Positions 44,775 to 56,580 of a stretch of 64,000 nucleotides of DNA are shown here, in pieces. The number at the start of each line of letters is the position of its first letter. Positions within the stretch are counted from its first letter, which is position 1. The DNA comes from Engraulis encrasicolus. Taxonomy: Eukaryota > Chordata > Actinopteri > Clupeiformes > Engraulidae. The notes under the pieces are model-generated. The model was given only the letters and a program-made list of their open reading frames with translations, searched no databases and had not been told where the DNA came from. The stretch lies in NCBI RefSeq assembly GCF_034702125.1, contig NC_085859.1:195349-259348 (forward strand), in the 5' to 3' direction. The translations under genes were made by a program, and so were the position numbers.

Positions 44775-44910
44775 GGTGAACCCCAGGAAAGCTGCAGGTC
44801 CAGGCAACAGACCCAGGCGTGTGCTCAGAGACTGTGCAGCCTCACTCACCGACTTCTTCACAGACGTCTACTTCATCTCTCTGAACTAAACCACCACTGC
44901 TGTAGGTAAC
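44774..44910 (+). mobile_element. L2-like LINE RT fragment
   Basis: The plus frame reads [20 protein letters not shown], then LTDFFTDVYFISLN and a stop. It corresponds to RT motif 1 in 42085-43491 but is clearly more diverged. Confidence 0.75.
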
Positions 44911-44943
44911 TATTATTTGCCTTCTGCAAATACGATCAGATGG

Positions 44944-45115
44944 AAGTCAAGGCAGTTTTATTGTCAATTTCTTTACATGCACTGGTCATACAAAGAATTT
45001 AAATTACGTTTCTTACTTTAGCATGCAGACATAAACATAGACTTTAGGTGTGGACATAGACAATTAGACACAGACAGTACACATACATTATACTAGGTGT
45101 ACTATATGTACCATC
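44944..45115 (-). mobile_element. L2-like LINE 3' end
   Basis: GTTTTATTGTCAATTTCTTTACATGCACTGG and the following TACAAAGAATTTAAATTACG match the minus-strand 3' end at 15665-15725. Confidence 0.85.
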
Positions 45116-45121
45116 ATACTA

Positions 45122-46935
45122 CAGGTCCTTCTCAAATAATTAGCATATTGTGTTAAAGTTCATTTTTTAATAATGTCATTTTTCATTTTTCCCCATAATG
45201 TAATGATAAAAAATAAACTTTCATATGTTTTACATTCATTGCACACCAACTGAAATATTTCAGGTCTTGGATTGTTTTAATCTTGATGATTTTGGCATAC
45301 AGCTCATGAAAACCCAATATTCATATCTCACAAAATTAGCATATCATGAAAAGGTTGTCTAAACAAGCTATTAGCCTATTATCTGAATTAACCAATTAAC
45401 TCTAAACACTGGTACAATCTGGGTTATGAAAGCCCAGATGTCATTGATGCTTAGCTGCCAGCTGTTTTTTGTTCTTTGATCTAGGGCAGTCATGGGTGAG
45501 CGGTTAGGGCGTCAGACTTGCATCCCAGAGGTTGCCGGTTCGACTCCCGACCCGCCAGGTTGGTGGGGGGAGTAATCAACGAGTGCTCTCCCCCATCCTC
45601 CTCCATGACTGAGGTACCCTGAGCATGGTACCGTCCCACCGCACTGCTCCCCATGGGGCGCCACTGAGGGCTGCCCCCTTGCACGGGTGAGGCATAAATG
45701 CAATTTCGTTGTGTGCAGTTTGCAGTGTTCACTTGTGTGCTGTGGAGTGCTGTGTCACAATGACAATGGGAGTTGGAGTTTCCCAATGGGCTTTCACTTT
45801 CACTTTCACTGGTGACCCACACTTCCCTCTTCATTATACTCCATAGATTTCCATACCAAGTTTTTCTATTTTTGTCACAAATCTAATTCTAATTTCCCAA
45901 AATGAAACTCCATTGAAAGTCAATGGAATCAAAGAAAATGGAATATTGTACAAGAACGACCACTAGCTGGTGTGGCCAGGAGTGGCACTGCAGCTATGTT
46001 ATCGCAGCCAAGTAAATAATGAATGGGTGCCAATGGGGCTGTACGCTTCTCATAGAACTATCTGCGCCTGTGATTTTTTCCCTGGAAATAATGAAGTCGC
46101 GTTCGATAGATATGAGTAAGTGAAAGCATTTGCCGACACGTTTGAATCTTGTCAAGTGTTAGATTCGTGAAAATGACCCTTATTTCAACTATAGCAATGA
46201 CATAACACGTGACAATCGACTTTACGGCACTACGCCATTTGTTTTGTAGTTTTAAGTCTGACTTCAGATGTCGATGTGTTTAAAGTTATGTTAGGATTAT
46301 TGCGGACACCTGTTATTTATTGCATTTAAGGTGGTGGAAAAGCGGCATGTGTACATGGGGTAAAGGAAATGACTGCGCTCATCCTTAAGAATTTGGGCAC
46401 CTTCAATTAACATGTTGGACGGCGGTGGGGGGTTTTGAGGTGTGTGACCGTAGATGTCTCTGCTAGGATCAGTCAGAGTACGTCTCTCGTCAGCTCTGGT
46501 CGTGAATAGTCGCAGAGATTCCTCAGCCAGCAGGTATTAGCCGAATGCTAGCGTGTGGCAGGACAAAACTAACACGTCTTTGGGAGAACAAAGCCATGTC
46601 AGGAACCTTTAACTTCACTTCTAATACAACTTCCATGATAAGGTACAGAATGTGCAAACATCTTTACAAACCAGAGAACAGAACCGTCACAAATCCCTGC
46701 TGAGCCATTTAGCCCAATAGGCTCCCATTCATCTTTTACTTGGCTGCGTTCGCCAACGGGGCTATAATGGGAGCCAATGAGAGATGCCTATCTCATAGCT
46801 TAGAACATTTCTGATGGAATGTTCTGTCTGGCAATTAGAATTAGAGGTAGCATATGAAAGCTTATGTTTCATCATTACATTATGGGGAAAAAAATGAACT
46901 TTAACACAATATGCTAATTATTTGAGAAGGACCTG
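45122..46935. mobile_element. Tc1/mariner-type non-autonomous element with TA duplication
   Basis: The left end CAGGTCCTTCTCAAATAATT and the complementary right end ending GAGAAGGACCTG at 46935 continue inward as a terminal repeat of about 70 bases (to CCCCATAATGTAATGA). TA flanks both sides (45120-45121, 46936-46937). An inner inverted pair involves TGGCTGCG/CGCAGCCA (about 46005 and 46740). No transposase is visible. It hosts a SINE. Confidence 0.85.
45486..45810 (+). mobile_element. tRNA-derived SINE
   Basis: Box A TGGGTGAGCGG (45493-45503) and box B GGTTCGACTCC (45537-45547) have tRNA-like spacing. The body has CACTGAGGGCTGCCCC and a tail ending in (CTTTCA)n near 45790-45810. RNA polymerase III would transcribe it. 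The frames of about 100 codons through it are shadows. Confidence 0.88.
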
Positions 46936-48779
46936 TATATCTGGGTGGTTGACGTGACGCTTTGTTCTTTCGTAACATTGGTTAAATACCTACAAAACTG
47001 TTATTTTTCCTCTTAAAAACAAATATCAATAAAGGAGATGTGGTACATTATGTTTCATATTAGTCTTAGATGAGAAGAAACATTTTTGTTAAGATTTATG
47101 TAAAGGTTTATATGTCAAATATCCTGCGGTGTGACTGTAACATTAATGAAACGTGGAATATAATGTATGAATAAATTTACCAACAGCTTTCTGAATAATG
47201 TATGAAGCATTTGGCATGATTGCATAAATATTAACTTGATATTAAGATATGTGAATGTGAAAAAAACTCAAGACAGTAATGTTAACTACAAGTTCCATTT
47301 CGTAACAAAAATTGCGTCCTGTGGGGTGACATGTATGTCAATGTGTGTGAACGGGCAGCTGCAAGGCCAACTACAAGGGTCTTAAAGACAGGCTCCTAAC
47401 CAGTCAGTACCTCAGTTATTGTACAATGGTGTGGAAGTTTAAAGCGACTATTCACCTCTTAATATGTCTACATATTGCAATGTTTCTGTCACGCAATGCT
47501 TAGGTTAATTTTATGGTGTAACTGCTCTTATAGAAGGGATTTTTTGTTGTAAATGAAAACATATATTAAAATTAAACACAATATCATCATCTAGTTAGCA
47601 TGAGCTCAGAGGTCAGTCATGTATACAAAATGATTAAAATGACCCCAATGCAGTGAATTTCCTGTGGTGTGACTTCATGTCCTGCGTTGTGACATGCTTA
47701 TACAATGTGTTACTCAATCCTTACTTGTTTTTCATGTATCATGCAAGGATATAAGGATACCTATATATAAGGATATAAGGATATTATAAGGATACCTATT
47801 ATATTTAGAGTACATTACATTTGGAAATATCTAAATCACTCACGGACCTTTCCAGCATATCTGTAGGCTATAATCGTTTGTGCGTTCCGACTCTGCAAAG
47901 GAATTACGCCAACATTTAAGCCAGTTGCAGAATCATCATCGAGTCCCACGTGCAGCTGTACTAATAGAAAGATAATGGTTATGATTTTCTCAGCCATTTG
48001 GCTACATACAGCATACAGCCAAGTGCCATATGATGGACAGCTTCATTTCTGTTGTTGCATGCCATTTTTTTTTTCACGCGGTTCGTCAGGAAATGAGCAG
48101 AGCCGTGTGCATTTCTACGACTGCTGGCCTTATAGACTGATAATGCACGTTTATAATACACACATCAAATAAATCGTCCCTTTAGGATTATAGGGTTCTA
48201 TCTGATTTCTGACCAGTTCTGAGATATTGAGGTTTAAAGATTTTGTACTCTGTAGATCAGATGTGGCACGTGGAATAAGTTTATTTGATACTATAGACTT
48301 AAAGACACCTTCAATGAATTGTAAATCTGAAATATTGAAATCATTGAACATTTGGAAGTGGTGTTTTTATAAACAGGTAAAATGTACCGTATTGGCCCGA
48401 ATATAAGACGTGGTTTTTGTTATAAAAATAGTACTCTAAAAAGGGGGGTCGTCTTATTTCCGCGCGCTAGAGAAAAAAGTAAAAAAATAAAATAATTTTT
48501 TTTTAAACTTAACCTGAATGCGGCCATTAGCCTATGCTTCACAACAATGCCACACAACTCAATAATGGATGGGTTAAGAAATTGTTTTGTCCATATCAAA
48601 TTTGCAGATGCTTGTTTGGTTATGACTGTTGCACTGCACGTCTATCAACTGTCAATGTCAACGCGATGTGGACGACAGTGCAAGGGGAAAAACACAAGTC
48701 AATCGCGGCTCGTTGCTCTGCTTTTATTTGTGTTTCATCAGTCTCATCAGTCTCATCATCAGGAAAGCTTTGTAGTTTT

Positions 48780-49110
48780 CAGTGGTTCCCAACCTTTTTC
48801 TTCAGGGACCCATATTTTACCATTGTAAGCTTTGGTGACCCAATCGCACGAGCACCCTCACAAGATACTCTGTTTCCAGTGAAAACTTCTTAGTTATCAT
48901 GTTATTCCTCATTTTATTCCTTATGTCTTCAGTCAAAGATAGAATAACTGTTAAATGTATCCCTTACATTTTGTTGCTTCTATGCATATATTAGTTTAAA
49001 TGCTTTGTCATTTATTTAACCTGGGCTATATATGGTATTAAAATTAAACCCCTTAAAATCAAGAGGGCTCCGCGACCCACTGTGGATCTTTGGCGACCCA
49101 TAGGGTTAGG
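48780..49110 (+). mobile_element. hAT-like repeat fragment
   Basis: CAGTGGTTCCCAACCTTTTT is a typical hAT terminus, followed by GACCCATATTTTACCATTG and later GCGACCCACTGTGG. The right end is not defined. Confidence 0.55.
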
Positions 49111-49473
49111 GAAAGAAATGAAGGGTGATTTGACGAACAACCTGTAGGCTACGTTTTTGATCATCTGTGTGTGCACGAGAAAGCGGCGCCTTTGACAAGC
49201 GGTGCCTTTGACGATATGCCTCGCAACGATGCAAAAACACAGAAAAATGGTTAGGGTAAGAGATTGTCTTGTTCATATAAAATCACTAGGAGTTTTACCC
49301 TTGGCACGAAATGAATATCAATCGGACTTTTAATGTCAACTTTGGTCACGTTCGGTTTCTACAGTCCAACGGAAAACTTTGGATGCATAAAATGAACGGC
49401 GATTTGGCGAGACGGCTACTGTTTAGATATTGCTGTCAACTAAGCATTTCGCAAATATGTGCATTGCACAATA

Positions 49474-50027
49474 CTGCCCTACAATCTAAGAACGCAGTAA
49501 CTCTGAAAACGGCAAACTGAGAAAAAAGGCTTCAAAGTTTCCCATATGGCGTGACAACTGTGTTGTCGGTAAATTGGTGGTGACACTTCCTGGTAATGCT
49601 TGTTTAGGATAGAAATTTAATGCACACAAAAAACCCCAAAAAACAACATTTATGTGTCTTTTTGCCACAAAAAATGGAGTTACTGTGTTCTTGGCTGGTA
49701 TTACTGCCACAAAATGGAGTTACTGCAGGAGTTACTGCGTTCTTGGCTAGTATTACTGTCTACTCCCAAACCAGTCCCATTGAAACGTGCAGCAGTAACT
49801 CGCCGACTTACTGCGTTTTTGTTTTGTACGACATAGCCTTTAAATACAACAGGCAGTAACTTTTCTTTGGTCATTTTTGCACTTTCAAAATGAGTTTTCT
49901 CCAAAACGGGACGGAGTTGGACCACCATTTTTTGACACAAGACAAATGAGGTAGTTTAAAAACCCATTTCCGATATAATTTTTTTTCCGACCATTTTGAG
50001 TTACTGCGTTCTTGTTTTGCACGGCAG
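49474..50027. mobile_element. Fourth-level TA-flanked MITE with repeated GTTACTGCGTTCTTG motif
   Basis: Ends CTGCCCTACAATCTAAG and the mirrored GCACGGCAG, both followed inward by AAGAACGCAGTAACTC, sit between TA at 49472-49473 and 50028-50029. The word GTTACTGCGTTCTTG or a variant recurs about five times inside (49681, 49731, 49790, 49812, 50000) in both orientations. Confidence 0.8.
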
Positions 50028-50427
50028 TATAGGTAGCCTATCTCTACTGGGCTGTTTGCCTGGCTGGCGCAGACTAATGCTCTGCGAGTGTACAGTGTAG
50101 AATGTTGCGTCACACTTAGAACAGGTGTGCCCAGGCGGCTGAAGGTGCCTATTGGCGCTTGACAGGTGAAGTGAGTAAAGAAAGGAAAAGGATATGAGTA
50201 GCCATCTGTGGTCTTATATCATGGAAATTCCATGAAAATGATATTGTGAAATTTGTTCTTTGTAAAAAGCCTCAGATTTTCCAACAAATTAAAAACTGCA
50301 TTTTGAGAAAAGTTTCCAATGTGAAACAAAATGAAGTCTTCAAAAAACTTTTTTCCCCAAAACATGAGCCTGAAAATGGGGGGTCGTCTTATAATCAGGA
50401 TCGTCTTATATCCGGGCTAATACGGTA

Positions 50428-51380
50428 GATAGAACCTTATTGCACTGAAATCGCAAAAATGTTTTTTTAATTATAAGGTTATATCTCCCAAAACATAGAA
50501 ATTAACAATACTTTCTGAACAAAACTCATGGATTACTAATAAAATAGTTGTAAAAACATTGTTTAAAGAAAATTAAGTGGTATTTGGAGATTGCAGGCCA
50601 CTGTATGCATTGCCGTAAGATACAATTTCGCACTGTATAATTTGTGCACTCTGTAGATCATAATTGGCATATGGAATAGGTTTATTTGATACACTACACT
50701 TTAAGACACCTTAAATTAACTCTAAATCTGAAATATTTAAATAATTGAAAAATTGGAAGTGGTGTTTTTTAAACAGGTAACATGTAGAATTATAGGGTTC
50801 TATCTACCAAAACACAAAAATAAACAATAATATCTGAACAAATGAATAAAATGGTGGTAACAACACTGTTTAAAGAATATTAAATGGTATTTGGAGATTG
50901 CAGGCCACTCTGGGCCTATATATTGTATGTATTTATACAATTGTTAGATCTGGTCAAATTATTTAAGAATTTCTGATTGGATGAGAGGCAATGTGGAAAT
51001 GCTGCACAGATATTATATCCAAAAAGTATTTAAGTGAGATGGTAGAAAAGTCAAGAACTCAAGGAAGGTGCAGAAAGGAAGGTGCAGAAAGTAAAGAGGA
51101 AAAGGTAAATTACCTTACAGAACTCTTGTAAATGTTTTGATACAGATTAGATGGTTGGTTATGCCTGCCAAAGTTGCATGCCTCTCCTCATCTCATCACC
51201 TTTAGAGGACAATAATGTATTGAATTATACTACAACTTAGACTACTTAGCTTACACATGTTATCATCAGACCACTCAGGGATTAATTATGACTCCATGGG
51301 CCCCTCTACCCATGGACGTCACTATATTCCAAAAAAGTTTGAGAGGGATTGGGGAACCTATGTCTCAAGGCAAGGGCCGC
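50428..51380. other. Internal part of second-level element
   Basis: Two diverged copies of a block (GGTTCTATCTACCAAAACA..AACAATA..TCTGAACAAA and ATATTAAATGGTATTTGGAGATTGCAGGCCACT) lie at about 50460-50610 and 50785-50920. Related sequence also lies at 48185-48385. No gene. Confidence 0.6.
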
Positions 51381-51381
51381 C

Positions 51382-53308
51382 ACCGCTATACCAGGCTTTC
51401 CCCCAGCGCTTTCTTATCAAGGCGGCCGCCTTGACTAAACCCCACCCCCGCCTTGGCTACGTTCCCTAAAAAAAAAAAAAAAAAATGCGTCCGAGGGCAA
51501 AAAAAAAAAAAAAACTTGTAAAAAAAAAAAAAGTTGTAATGCATGTTCAAGCAGGCACTAGGACAACATCGGTTGGACTAAATTGTGACACCTAGTGGTC
51601 GGATTTATTACTACGCCATGTGTGTCCATCCTCGAGGCCATATTTTGAAACAATTTTAATTTTCTTGGGTTGCAGTTACGTCAGAATGCCCCTTCACTGG
51701 AGCGCGCGAATTTGAAATGGTGGACAACCCTGGCTTGGAGCCATTGAAACCCATTCAAAAGTACATTTGTTCGATGTTCGTGTTAATTAGACCTTAAGAC
51801 ACACCATGGGTCTTGTTTAAAAGCTGAGAACCTCAGCTTTCCATACCTGAAAACGGTATTTTCCTAGCATCTACCAATCCGAAGGTAGCCTACTTTAAGT
51901 GCAGAATTACTTTTCTAAAGATAGCGTTTTGTTTCCTTGGAAACGGACGCGGTTTATGTGTTACGCATACGCTATTTGACTCGGGTTTGCATTATTATGG
52001 ATGAATTTCTAATCTTGACATTCTAATGGACAATCTGTGCGAGTTTCAAAATGCGTTTTTATGTAACATGGGAGTAAAATGTGTTAACAGTACGCCCGTC
52101 TGGGATTTGTTAGCTAGTTCGCTAGTTAGCTAGCAAGTAAGTAATAGCAGAAATAAACTCTCTCTGGTAATAGATATTAGAATCGATCTGTCTCAATGGC
52201 CCAAGCATAAACAAAGAAACACCAGGATTTGGATGTAATGCTATAATATCAGCAATTTGCCAAAGCAAAACATTCTGAGAACATTCACAGAACCAGTTCA
52301 TTATATCCACAGCCTTGAGTGTCGGGAAATCTTTCCACTTTTGACATGATGTAGTAGCCTAGAGACCTAGCACTTGCTAGCTAACTAGCGGGCTAGCTAG
52401 TTTAACAAATCCCAGACGGGATGTAAACACATTTACTCCCATATCACATAAAAACACATTATGAAATTCGCATAGATTGTCCATTAACATGTCAAGATTA
52501 GAAATTCATCCATAATAGTGCAAAACCGAGTCAAATAGCGTATGCGTAACACATAAACTGCGTCCGTTTCCAAGGAAACAAAACGCTATCTTTAGAAAAG
52601 TAATTCCGCACTTAAAGTGGGCTACCTTCGGATTGGTAGATGCTAGGAAAATACCGCTTTCAGTTATGGAAAGCTGAGGTTCTCAGCTTTTAAACAAGTC
52701 CAATGGTGTGTCTTGAGGTATAATTAAAAATATTCTGTGTCAGATCGAAAAAATGAAGTTTTGAATGGGTTTCAATGGCTCCAAGCCCAGGGGGCAGCAC
52801 TATGACGTCAGCAGCAACCCAAGCATAAATGGGCCACCAGTAGGGCAGTTTAATTACAACAGGGCACTGGAACTCTTTTTTGAAAAACCGAGAAGGATGG
52901 CCTGCAAGGACAAGACTTGCAAAATGTGCCATAGGTAGTCATAGGTAGCCAGTCAATTTTGCACTCCATTTGGTTTCTCTTTTTCGTTAATGTAAACAAC
53001 CTGCACTGCACTTTTTGTTACATTTTTCTTTTCAGCTTCTGTAAATAGTTTTGATATGGCAGGTCAATAAATACATATTTTCCAGTTCTACACAGCTTTG
53101 TTATTATTCAACCCCCCCCCCCCCCCCCCAAACCCCCGAAACAGTATTCGTGCAGTGCGTGACATCAAACCCCGCCAACACCTCCTCCCGCGTGACATCG
53201 CGAGTGGCGCCGCCCCCCCAGCCCCCCCCCCCCCCGCCACGCCGCCCCCCTGGGACAGACTCGAAGCCTCACCACCTTGACTAACCAATTTTCTGGGGGA
53301 AACACTGT
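51382..53308. mobile_element. hAT-like element enclosing a foldback
   Basis: CCAGGCTTTCCCCCAGCG at 51390 and TTTTCTGGGGGAAACACTG at 53290-53308 are inverted partners of hAT type. GCGGCCGCCTTGACTAA and CACCTTGACTAACC words occur just inside. A clear 8-bp duplication is not seen. The interior contains A-runs (51470-51530) and C-runs (53113-53130, 53222-53236). Confidence 0.55.
51664..52823. repeat. Long foldback, arms about 450-470 bases
   Basis: Bases about 51664-52136 are the reverse complement of about 52376-52823 with moderate divergence and small indels. Shared words include CTTGGGTTGC near the outer ends, GGTTTCAATGGCTCCAAG, CTACCTTCGGATTGGTAGATG, AAACGCTATCTTTAGAAAAG and the (TAGC)n-like TTAGCTAGTTAGCTAGCAAG at the inner end. 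The spacer of about 240 bases has no coding potential. Confidence 0.88.
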
Positions 53309-53497
53309 ATACTCTTTAATGTTATGCAGCTTCAAATGAAATATGACATGTTTTATAAAGGAATCTCAGGAATTACATTTGCAATACAATTAAGGTACAT
53401 TTTCAGGGGACCTATGTGAAGGTGGGGTCTGTTGTGAAAGTGACTGCCTTCAATATAAGCCTAAAGTGCAGGGGGAAATCCTGATTTGTGTTCAAAG

Positions 53498-54071
53498 TGT
53501 TACACTTTAGCCAGAGCACTAACGCAGGAGACAGAGAGATCAAGTTCAATCAGAGGGTTTTATTAATTCCACAGGGTTACACAGGTGAGTATTAAGGCAA
53601 ACTTAGAAATCTTCTTTTCAGGTCTTTAGAGCAAACACAGGATGAAGGTAAGTAACGTAAATATTCTCTTTTCTTTTCTTCTTCTTAGGAAACAAAACAT
53701 AAAAGTCTTTCAAAGTCCAAACAAACAAAAAGGGGTAATCTTACGACCACTGTGGTTTTTTCTCAGCAAAGTTCAAGGCAGGAATTCTCAGAGGCAGAGC
53801 AGCAAAAGTTCAGAGTGACCGTAAGGAATGTTCATGACCGAGCAACGGAGAGCAAATGACAAGGACTTAAATGGAGACTTCACAATGGACTGGAAGAGTT
53901 TGATGAGCTGCAGGTGATACCCCTGATCACCTGCCACGGGGTCTCCCAGGGTGCTTGGCAGGGGCAGGAGCCAGCATGGACGGCTGGGGTTTCCCAGGCC
54001 GATTGCCAGGGACTGATGCAGGCTGGCGACCTCTCCTGGCAGGTTGGGGCATGGCAGGTCGGGGCATGACA
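53498..54071 (-). mobile_element. Solo LTR with TSD CAAAG
   Basis: The block begins TGTTACACTTTAG and ends GGCATGACA on the plus strand (TG..CA) and is flanked by CAAAG at 53493-53497 and 54072-54076. On the minus strand it begins TGTCATGCCCCGACC and has AATAAA near its end (53560 region), so the minus strand is probably the sense direction. No internal retrotransposon region remains, which indicates LTR-LTR recombination. Confidence 0.85.
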
Positions 54072-54102
54072 CAAAGAAAGGATGCAAAAGTTTCCCCACC
54101 CC

Positions 54103-54303
54103 TGGCATAGTGGTTAAGGAGATTTTAAAGCTAATTGTTACAGGTTCAAATTCCACCCTTCCACTCAGTATCTCACTCCCTGGCTGAGATGCACTTGAGC
54201 AAGAAACCTAACCCCTTACTTCTCCAGGGACTATAGACAATACCCTGTACCAATGCCCTGTCCTGTAAGTCCCTTTGGATGAGGGCCTAATGTTATGTAA
54301 TGT
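54103..54303 (+). mobile_element. tRNA-derived SINE
   Basis: Box A TGGCATAGTGG (54103-54113) and box B GGTTCAAATTC (54143-54153) are followed by the tail AAGTCCCTTTGGATGAGGGCC and an ATGTAATGTA-type run. It starts just after the solo LTR. Confidence 0.75.
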
Positions 54304-55660
54304 ACTGTAAAATATATACCAGGTACAGATCTGTCAGCACTGCAATACAATTCATGTGCCTTACAGTCAATGTTTTTGTATAGTATGGAGTTCATATTGC
54401 ATTTACTGCAGTAAAAGTGTGCTTGTTAGACTATTCCAGGGCTCCATATAATAAATTACAACAGGTACCTGCTTTTCACATTCAGGGAATGAATAATGAT
54501 ATGCACAATGTTTTAAAAGTGATATTGAAATTTTATTGTGGATGATGAGCTTTAGGGCCCCCTTGGTTCTTGCGGTCACTTGGCCTGGGTGGGTCGGTGT
54601 AATCTGTCATTGAACCCACAACATTATCTTAAATAGTCCTAATATGCTAAAAGCCACTAAAAAAATCTTCACATCAGCTTAAATTTACCAAAAAGTAAAG
54701 GTCCAATAGGATATGTGCAGCACCTGTTCCACAGATGGCACAGGCTAGCCATGGCAAGATTAGATAGAGCTATAGCTAGATAGAGAGATTTTATTTTAAC
54801 GTTTGTCCCATTATTGCAGTGGGAACCAAAAAGTGTAATAATAATAATTATTAGTGACCCAAAGCCATAGTATATTAAGTAGTTAGATATTACCATGCTG
54901 GTACGCCATGCGCAACCAGCGAGCACTTTGGTCAAATACAAACACTGCAAGTCTACAACACGTGCGTAATGTTTACCGTCATTATACCTTCCCATATAAA
55001 TAGGGACTGCTTGGCTCAGTAAAATCGACTGTGATAGTATCTCATCGACATCGTGTGATAAGGTAGGCCTAATATTGATAGCTAGTTTGGTCATGTCCAT
55101 GATACTGGCTACTTTTTGAGCAATTCTGACCCAACGCAACGCAAAACCTAATGTTGCCTCACGTAAGCACAGCTAATTGGCAAGCATGGGATTAAGAATT
55201 GCCACGTTTGTTCTTTGAATGTGTTTCGACCTCAACTTTCTAACGTGGGCTACATCAGTGTCACCGTAAGTTGCAAGATCTGTCCAACTTGGTGCATAGC
55301 TCCGCCTTTTGCTGATTAAATAAGCGGGGGTGCATTGGAGTCGCCATCCTTGCTTTGAATGGCAAACAGAAGCTCATATTTGCAACATTTTGAGAGGCAA
55401 TGTTAGCACTGAGACTGGAGACATGCGTTGGTATCATAACAAACGAAAAAGCAGCTGATTAGCCGCTTTGCAAAGCTGCTACGTTCAATTGCGTCAGATA
55501 GAACCCTATATTTGTTAGTTGAAGTGCAGTTTTGCAGATAGAACCTTCTGGTTCTGAGGATTAAACGGTGAAAAATGCATAAAACGTTAAAAAACACATT
55601 CTAGGATGTAAAGCAGTGCTACTATAATATGACTATGGCAATAACTCAATTTCGACCAAA
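54304..55660. other. Non-coding DNA of second-level element
   Basis: The 156-codon minus frame at 54669-55139 has no domain signs. Nothing else supported. Confidence 0.4.
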
Positions 55661-55688
55661 ATGTCAGATAGAACCTTATAATCCTAGA

Positions 55689-56580
55689 GCAACGAAATAC
55701 AGACTATAAAATGCCCATAGATGTCATGCTGTCTGTGGATATGTCGATCGACAGTTGAGGCGTCGCTTTGAACTGAAAGCAGACAGCTGCGCGCAGTGAC
55801 CAACGGTAAACCCGGTGCATATGAGGTGCGATGAGACAGCGAATAGATTTTCTACCTGTGAATTTCACATTGGGACATGCCATGTGAGATGTTTAGTTTG
55901 ACGCAGCTATTTTTCCCTTGTTCACAACTCAGGTTCATGTCCATGCCATCCTTATTTTACTTATTTTTTACTTCTGGTATAGCGTGACTTTTGCGAACAT
56001 AACCATCTACATGCTGCAATTCGAGGGATTTTGTTTTTTGTACGACTTCCCAAACTTAACCGCTCCACATTCTCTAGGCCTATCTAATAAAACGGTTTGC
56101 TCCACATGTGGTAAATAGGCTATCTCGTCTGCTTTTCCGCACGCCGTCCACAGATATAATTATTCATTTTGGGCGTTTCACTGAATATTCATAGATAATT
56201 ATGGGTGTGTCCACAGGTGCGCACATGTGCCGCAACTTCAGAGTCAGTTGGGATTTATAAAGGGAAATCGACGTGGAACGTGTGTGCGCCATGCTTTATA
56301 AATCTGAATATTTTCTTGCGCGCGCACATCCTGAGTTTCGTGCGTGCGCCATCTTTTGGCGCATTTCTTCCGCAAAGTTTTATAAATGAGGCCCCTGGAG
56401 AATTATTTGTCACATTCACACAATTATTTCAGGTAATACAGTGTACCATGCAGTGAAATCACAGGTGTCTGCCTGTACAATGAATAGGTTTGGGTTGGTG
56501 GGGGTAGGGGTACGGGTGAGTAGTAGTGTGTGTTTGGGGTGGGGGTTAAAGGAAAAATAGTAAAAGAGCACTGGGGATAT
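55689..56580. other. Non-coding DNA with MITE-like segment
   Basis: About 56195-56400 has GTGCGCACATGTG, CTTTATAAATCTGAATATTTTC and TTTATAAATGAGGCCCC, words found at the ends of fish MITEs. GC-rich GCGCGCGCAC steps are present. No gene. Confidence 0.4.

Larger units (their letters stand above)
48387..50425. mobile_element. Third-level TA-flanked element, CCGTATTGGCCCG ends
   Basis: The left end CCGTATTGGCCCGAATATAAGACG and the mirrored right end CGTCTTATATCC..TAATACGG are flanked by TA at 48385-48386 and 50426-50427. A second pair, GGGGGGTCGTCTTAT, lies just inside both ends. No transposase is visible. It holds a hAT-type piece and the fourth-level element. Confidence 0.85.
48184..55688. mobile_element. 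Second-level inverted-repeat element
   Basis: AGGATTATAGGGTTCTATCTGA at 48185 pairs with TCAGATAGAACCTTATAATCCT ending at 55686. The GGTTCTATCT word also occurs internally near 50430, 50795, 55500 and 55540, so the element has internal partial copies. It contains the TA element 48387-50425, a foldback, a solo LTR and a SINE. No coding. Confidence 0.65.

Noticed and set aside
45486..45560. A functional tRNA gene
   Set aside because: Boxes A and B exist but the acceptor and anticodon stems do not pair as in a tRNA and a SINE body follows.
45490..45834. 114-codon minus frame
   Set aside because: Antisense of the tRNA-derived SINE.
48547..48893. Frames of 93 and 119 codons inside the third-level element
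   Set aside because: They overlap a hAT-like terminus and show no transposase features.
54669..55139. 156-codon minus frame
   Set aside because: No domains, unusual poly-Ile stretch, located in transposon DNA.
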